Shown: positions 5,506 through 8,730 of the stretch, in pieces
Position numbering within the stretch: position 1 is the first letter of the stretch
Layout: each line of letters opens with the position of its first letter
Origin: Candidatus Muproteobacteria bacterium
GTDB taxonomy: Bacteria > Pseudomonadota > Gammaproteobacteria > Acidiferrobacterales > Sulfurifustaceae
Direction: 5' to 3'
Length of the DNA stretch: 8,730 bases
Assembly: GCA_023266455.1 (NCBI GenBank)
Contig: JAHFQD010000062.1
Coordinates: 1 to 8,730, forward strand
The notes under the pieces: generated by a model
Databases searched by the model: none
What the model was told of the DNA's origin: nothing
What the model saw: only the letters and a program-made list of their open reading frames with translations
Made by a program: the position numbers and the translations under genes

Positions 5506-6393
5506 ATGGAAGCAACCCTAAAAGTCGGTTTGGTGCAGCAAACCTGCACCGAAGACCGCGAACGTAACCTCTCCGCCTCGCTCGACGGGGTGCGCCAAGC
5601 GGCACGCCAGGGTGCACGGTTAGTGCTGCTGCAAGAATTGCATACCGGCGTGTACTTTTGCCAAACCGAAGACACGCGCCGTTTCGATATGGCCGAACCG
5701 ATTCCGGGACCGACCAGCGACGCGTTGGCGGCGTTGGCGAAGGAACTGGGCGTGGTCATCGTCGGATCGATCTTCGAGCGCCGCGCGCCGGGGCTGTATC
5801 ACAATACCGCGGTGGTGTTGGACCGCGACGGACGTCTCGCCGGCACATACCGTAAAATGCATATCCCGGACGATCCGGCCTATTACGAAAAGTTTTATTT
5901 CACGCCCGGCGATCTGGGCTTCATGCCGATCCCGACTTCCGTCGGCACGCTCGGCGTGCTGGTGTGTTGGGATCAGTGGTATCCGGAAGCCGCACGGCTG
6001 ATGGCGATGCACGGTGCAGATCTCCTGCTCTACCCCACCGCCATCGGCTGGGACCCGCGCGACGACGACGCGGAAAAAAATCGCCAACGCGAAGCCTGGA
6101 TCACGATTCAACGCGGTCACGCGATAGCCAACGGTTTGCCCGTCATCGTCACCAACCGCACCGGACACGAACCGGATCCGAGCGATCAAGGACCGGGCAT
6201 CGAATTCTGGGGATCGAGTTTCATCGCCGGGCCGCAAGGTGAGATTGTCGCGCAAGCGAAGACGAACGAATCGACGGTGTTAGTCGCCGACGTTAATCTG
6301 CGACGCTCGGAAGACGTGCGCCGCATCTGGCCGTTCTTCCGCGATCGACGCATCGACGCGTATCAGGATTTGGTGAAGCGGTACGGAAAATAA
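5506..6393 (+). CDS. aguB: N-carbamoylputrescine amidase
   Basis: A 295-residue nitrilase-superfamily amidohydrolase. It converts N-carbamoylputrescine to putrescine, carbon dioxide and ammonia, the step after AguA, in the cytoplasm. The Glu-Lys-Cys triad is visible: Glu44 in LLQELHTGVYF, Lys117 in YRKMHIPDDPAYYEKFYF, and Cys154 in VLVCWDQWYPEAARL. Further AguB-type blocks are YPTAIGWDP (176-184), REAWITIQRGHAIANGLPV (195-213) and FWGSSFIAGPQGEI (234-247). The length matches AguB proteins (about 290-300). An in-frame ATG lies 3 codons upstream at 5497 and cannot be excluded. However, it overlaps the likely -10 element, and 5506 places the first beta strand (LKVGLVQ) at the normal distance. 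Neither ATG has a convincing Shine-Dalgarno. aguA lies upstream on the same strand, separated by a reverse-strand gene. Confidence 0.94.
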   Translation: MEATLKVGLVQQTCTEDRERNLSASLDGVRQAARQGARLVLLQELHTGVYFCQTEDTRRFDMAEPIPGPTSDALAALAKELGVVIVGSIFERRAPGLYHNTAVVLDRDGRLAGTYRKMHIPDDPAYYEKFYFTPGDLGFMPIPTSVGTLGVLVCWDQWYPEAARLMAMHGADLLLYPTAIGWDPRDDDAEKNRQREAWITIQRGHAIANGLPVIVTNRTGHEPDPSDQGPGIEFWGSSFIAGPQGEIVAQAKTNESTVLVADVNLRRSEDVRRIWPFFRDRRIDAYQDLVKRYGK

Positions 6394-6425
6394 TTTTTAA
6401 ACATTCAGACATTACATAGTGAATC

Positions 6426-6446
6426 CCTGCTCCCGTCGGGAGCAGG
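6426..6446 (+). terminator. Stem-loop after aguB, possible terminator
   Basis: Arms CCTGCTCCC (6426-6434) and GGGAGCAGG (6438-6446) form a perfect 9-bp stem around a 3-base loop, 32 bases after the aguB stop. The following bases CTTCTGATCTCCTT are only half T, so termination would be weak to moderate. It may instead be part of an interspersed palindromic element together with the next hairpin. Confidence 0.5.
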
Positions 6447-6468
6447 CTTCTGATCTCCTTCACCCTCT

Positions 6469-6488
6469 CCCTCTTCCTGCGAAGAGGG
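6469..6488. repeat. Second small inverted repeat before the methyltransferase gene
   Basis: CCCTCTT (6469-6475) and AAGAGGG (6482-6488) form a 7-bp stem with a CCTGCG loop, preceded by a CT-rich run CACCCTCTCC. The combination of a CACCCTCTCC run and a hairpin resembles short palindromic repeats that recur between genes in many proteobacterial genomes. Only one copy is present here, so repetition is not shown. The stem ends 23 bases before the methyltransferase ATG and could reduce read-through or affect its leader. Confidence 0.4.
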
Positions 6489-6511
6489 AACAACCGGTTT
6501 CTTAAATTCCC

Positions 6512-7762
6512 ATGGCAAAACCTATCCTCCTTCATTCCGCCGCCGAACTATTCGACGCGATCGTTTCCAACCCACTGCCAGCAGACTCGCAGATGGATCG
6601 CTACTTCCGAGAACATCGGCAAATGGGCGTGCACGACCGCGGACAAGTCGCTGAAGCGGTTTACGGCGCTTTGCGTCAACGGCGCTTGCTGGAAATGTTC
6701 TGCGAGAGCGAAGCCGCCATCGACGTGCTCGCCGCTTGGTGGTTGATACAAGGCGTCAGTGCGCGCGCGTTAGAAGAAGCCCGCTACAAAGGCGACGCTC
6801 GCCGGCTCGCGGAACGCGTGCGCACAACGGATCGCGCGACATTGCCGTTAGCGGTGCGCGCGAATCTTCCCGACTGGTTGTTGGAAAAACTGCAGCCGCA
6901 ATTCGGCGACGAAGAAACCCTGGCGCTAGCGGAAGCGCTGAACCGACCCGCATCGGTCGATCTGCGAGTTAACCCGCACAAAGCCGAACGCGATCACGTG
7001 CGCGCCGAACTCGAACGTGAAGGTTATGAAACCACAACCACCCCGTATTCCCCCTTGGGATTACGTCGCGAAATTCGCGGATCGTTATTTAACGCGCAAA
7101 GTTTCAAAAACGGCCTATTCGAAGTCCAGGACGAAGGCAGCCAACTGATTTCGTACCTCGTCGAACCGAAACGCCATGAAATGGTCGCCGATTTCTGCGC
7201 GGGCGCCGGCGGCAAAGCGCTACATATGGGTGCGCTCATGGCGAATAGCGGCACGTTATACGCGTTCGACGTCTCCGCGAAACGGCTCGAGCGCCTGAAG
7301 CCGCGCTTGCGGCGCGCCGGGCTCGACAATGTGCGCGCGGTCGCTATCGCGCACGAACGCGACGATCGCATCCAGCGTCTCGCCGGCAAACTCGATCGGG
7401 TATTAGTCGACGCGCCCTGTTCCGGCACCGGCACACTGCGGCGCAATCCGGATATCAAATGGCGTCAAATCGATCTTGCTGCGCTGACGAAACAGCAACG
7501 CGATATTTTGACCGCGGCCGCCACGCTGGTGAAACCTGGCGGACGCCTGGTGTACGCCACCTGCAGCTTATTAAAAGAAGAAAATGAAATGGTGGTAGAG
7601 GATTTTCTGTCGGCGCATTCCGAGTTCCAGATAACGCCGGTGCAAAGTATTTTCGAGCGACGTCACATCGAGCTTGCCGCCGACGGCGACGCGATGCGCT
7701 TGTTGCCACACCGTCACGGCACCGACGGCTTTTACGCCGTGGTGCTGGAGAAACAGAAATAA
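6512..7762 (+). CDS. RsmB/NOP-family RNA (cytosine-5) methyltransferase
   Basis: A 416-residue SAM-dependent RNA m5C methyltransferase, most likely acting on rRNA. The N-terminal part (about 1-140) is helical, and DRGQVAEAVYGALRQRRLLE at 42-61 resembles the NusB-like RNA-binding domain of RsmB. The Rossmann catalytic domain has SAM motif I at 227-235 (DFCAGAGGK), DVSAKRLERLKPR at 253-265, motif IV DAPCSGTGTLRRNPDIKW at 300-317 and motif VI YATCS at 348-352. Cys351 corresponds to the nucleophile and Cys303 to the second, product-release cysteine of this family. The end PHRHGTDGFYAVVL is typical. Length is close to E. coli RsmB (429), but the fmt/def neighbours of rsmB are absent, so this may be a paralogue with another target site. 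The ATG has no Shine-Dalgarno and is preceded directly by CCC. Confidence 0.92.
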   Translation: MAKPILLHSAAELFDAIVSNPLPADSQMDRYFREHRQMGVHDRGQVAEAVYGALRQRRLLEMFCESEAAIDVLAAWWLIQGVSARALEEARYKGDARRLAERVRTTDRATLPLAVRANLPDWLLEKLQPQFGDEETLALAEALNRPASVDLRVNPHKAERDHVRAELEREGYETTTTPYSPLGLRREIRGSLFNAQSFKNGLFEVQDEGSQLISYLVEPKRHEMVADFCAGAGGKALHMGALMANSGTLYAFDVSAKRLERLKPRLRRAGLDNVRAVAIAHERDDRIQRLAGKLDRVLVDAPCSGTGTLRRNPDIKWRQIDLAALTKQQRDILTAAATLVKPGGRLVYATCSLLKEENEMVVEDFLSAHSEFQITPVQSIFERRHIELAADGDAMRLLPHRHGTDGFYAVVLEKQK

Positions 7763-7766
7763 GGTG

Positions 7767-8375
7767 TTACGGCGTGGTGCGCTGACGCACGCGCCGGCGG
7801 TGGCGAATGAGCGTAAATAACCAAATGCCGATACCGACCAAGAAAAAGAAGATCAGCATATAAAGCCCGTAGAGCTTCAAATCTTGAATGAAGTAATGCG
7901 ACGCCTCGCCCAATAAGAAACCCACGTACGTAAACGCCGTCGCCCACACCATGGCGCCAATAAGATTGAGCACAAAGAAACGCAACCGCGGCACATGTGC
8001 CGCGCCGACCACGAACGGCGTGACATTGCGCAAACCGTAATAAAAACGGAAAGTCAGAATCAGCCAGTACTGATGACGATGCAGATGTTTGTAAACTTTC
8101 TGCGCGCCCTCTTGCCACGACAAACGCTTGGCGATAATCCGCGCGCCCCAATGACGACCGAGGTAATACCAAACTTGATCGCCGGAAAAGCTGCCGGTGA
8201 TCGCCGCCATCACGACCCAAAACACGTCGAGATAACCAAGATGCGCGGCGAGCCCCGCCAAGATCACGATGGTCTCACCCTCGATAAACGTAATGACGAG
8301 GATGGCAAGATAACCGTACTGCGTGATCAGCGACTCGAGATAACCGTGCTGAGCCAACAATTCTTCAGGAGACAT
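7767..8375 (-). CDS. DedA/VTT-family inner-membrane protein
   Basis: A 202-residue polytopic membrane protein. DedA hallmarks are FIEGETIVILAG (30-41), GSFSGDQVWYYLGRHWG (61-77) and the conserved FRFYYGLRNVTPFVVGAAHVP (109-129) with Arg110, Gly114, Arg116 and Pro120. Hydrophobic segments lie at about 21-43, 50-63, 118-128, 133-155 and 168-190, and the C-terminus is strongly basic (RHRRRVRQR), fitting a cytoplasmic tail. Family members are linked to undecaprenyl-phosphate or phospholipid translocation and to membrane-potential and envelope-stress phenotypes; which applies here is unknown. The start has no clear Shine-Dalgarno. Its 3' end faces the methyltransferase gene with only 4 bases between stops and no intrinsic terminator between them. 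Confidence 0.92.
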   Translation of the reverse strand: MSPEELLAQHGYLESLITQYGYLAILVITFIEGETIVILAGLAAHLGYLDVFWVVMAAITGSFSGDQVWYYLGRHWGARIIAKRLSWQEGAQKVYKHLHRHQYWLILTFRFYYGLRNVTPFVVGAAHVPRLRFFVLNLIGAMVWATAFTYVGFLLGEASHYFIQDLKLYGLYMLIFFFLVGIGIWLFTLIRHRRRVRQRTTP

Positions 8376-8440
8376 GCGCTAAGGATAACTCCCCACCCGG
8401 GTGTTCGTCTGGATTGATTTTTGACGAAATCGAATTATAA

Positions 8441-8468
8441 AAAAGCCCCGTGCATAGACGGGGCTTTT
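8441..8468 (-). terminator. Strong terminator of the cold-shock gene (bidirectional shape)
   Basis: A perfect 11-bp stem has arms 8441-8451 (AAAAGCCCCGT) and 8458-8468 around a 6-base loop GCATAG. On the minus strand it ends in a run of six T, a classic intrinsic terminator 24 bases after the cold-shock stop at 8493. It insulates the downstream DedA gene, which starts at 8375. The plus strand also shows a short T-run, so it could stop transcripts from either side. Confidence 0.92.
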
Positions 8469-8492
8469 ATAAACCTGTAAAGACCGGCCTGC

Positions 8493-8696
8493 TTAGCGCG
8501 GAACGACGCGCGTGGCCTGTCTTCCTTTGGGTCCCTGCGTGTGTTCGAAATCCACGTTCTGTCCTTCGGCTAGGCTTTTGTAACCATCGGATTCGATCGT
8601 GGAGAAATGAACAAACACATCCTCACCACCATCGCCCGGAATAATGAAGCCATAACCTTTCGCATTGTTGAACCACTTTACTCGACCGGTCTGCAT
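8493..8696 (-). CDS. CspA-family cold-shock / RNA-chaperone protein
   Basis: A 67-residue single cold-shock domain, an OB-fold that binds single-stranded RNA and DNA and melts secondary structure. It has the start [16 protein letters not shown], with RNP1 KGYGFI at 13-18, RNP2 VFVHF at 27-31, and the end [10 protein letters not shown]. Aromatic binding residues Trp8, Phe9, Tyr15, Phe17, Phe28 and Phe31 are all present. Length is normal. Arg5 stands where many homologues have Thr, Ile or a similar residue. AAGGAG lies 5 bases before the ATG. Whether it is cold-induced cannot be told, because the leader extends past the window edge. Confidence 0.97.
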   Translation of the reverse strand: MQTGRVKWFNNAKGYGFIIPGDGGEDVFVHFSTIESDGYKSLAEGQNVDFEHTQGPKGRQATRVVPR

Positions 8697-8701
8697 GCTC
8701 G

Positions 8702-8707
8702 CTCCTT
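8702..8707 (-). promoter_or_regulatory. Shine-Dalgarno of the cold-shock gene
   Basis: AAGGAG on the minus strand, 5 bases before the ATG at 8696. Its promoter and most of any regulatory leader lie beyond the right edge of the window. Confidence 0.85.
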
Positions 8708-8730
8708 TTGTAGAAACTCTCTTTTTCGTA

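Noticed and set aside
5620..6255. 211-residue minus-strand open frame within aguB
   Set aside because: It is antisense to a clear enzyme with all catalytic residues; long antisense frames are common in GC-rich coding DNA.
7732..8220. 162-residue minus-strand frame overlapping the DedA gene
   Set aside because: It is in a shifted frame of the same region; the DedA frame has the conserved motifs and membrane segments.

Overview
The window looks like a chromosomal core segment of a gammaproteobacterium, probably an uncultured lineage. The basis is a moderately GC-rich sequence and gamma/beta-proteobacterial-type proteins: a YbbO-like SDR, a proteobacterial AguA/AguB pair, an RsmB/NOP methyltransferase, DedA and CspA-type proteins, and a signal-peptide-bearing beta-barrel. 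I saw no insertion sequence, phage gene, CRISPR array, tRNA or rRNA.

Layout. 1-923 (-) is the N-terminal part of a GAF-domain signalling protein that runs off the left edge. 1022-1870 (+) is a short-chain dehydrogenase. A perfect 16-bp inverted repeat separates it from a convergent outer-membrane beta-barrel gene (1927-2556, -). 2637-3875 (-) is a DUF1015 protein, divergent from agmatine deiminase aguA (4008-5054, +). A small secreted lysine-rich protein (5106-5399, -) lies between aguA and aguB (N-carbamoylputrescine amidase, 5506-6393, +), with its own promoter and terminator. A region with two hairpins (6394-6511) leads to an RsmB-family RNA m5C methyltransferase (6512-7762, +). That gene is convergent, with a 4-nt gap, on a DedA membrane protein (7767-8375, -). 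A strong terminator and a CspA-type cold-shock gene (8493-8696, -) close the window.

How the genes work together. AguA and AguB are the two consecutive steps from agmatine to putrescine (agmatine to N-carbamoylputrescine to putrescine), so the centre of the window is a polyamine-synthesis locus. Its two genes are not one simple operon: each appears to have its own promoter, and a reverse-strand gene sits between them. The other genes are housekeeping or envelope functions with no clear link to one another.

The most interesting signal is at the starts of aguA and aguB. Neither has a Shine-Dalgarno sequence, and each has a sigma70-like -10 element only 7-9 nt before the ATG, which predicts nearly or fully leaderless mRNAs. 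In contrast, the secreted-protein, beta-barrel and cold-shock genes have clear Shine-Dalgarno sites. I did not find a convincing new multi-gene defence or mobile system.
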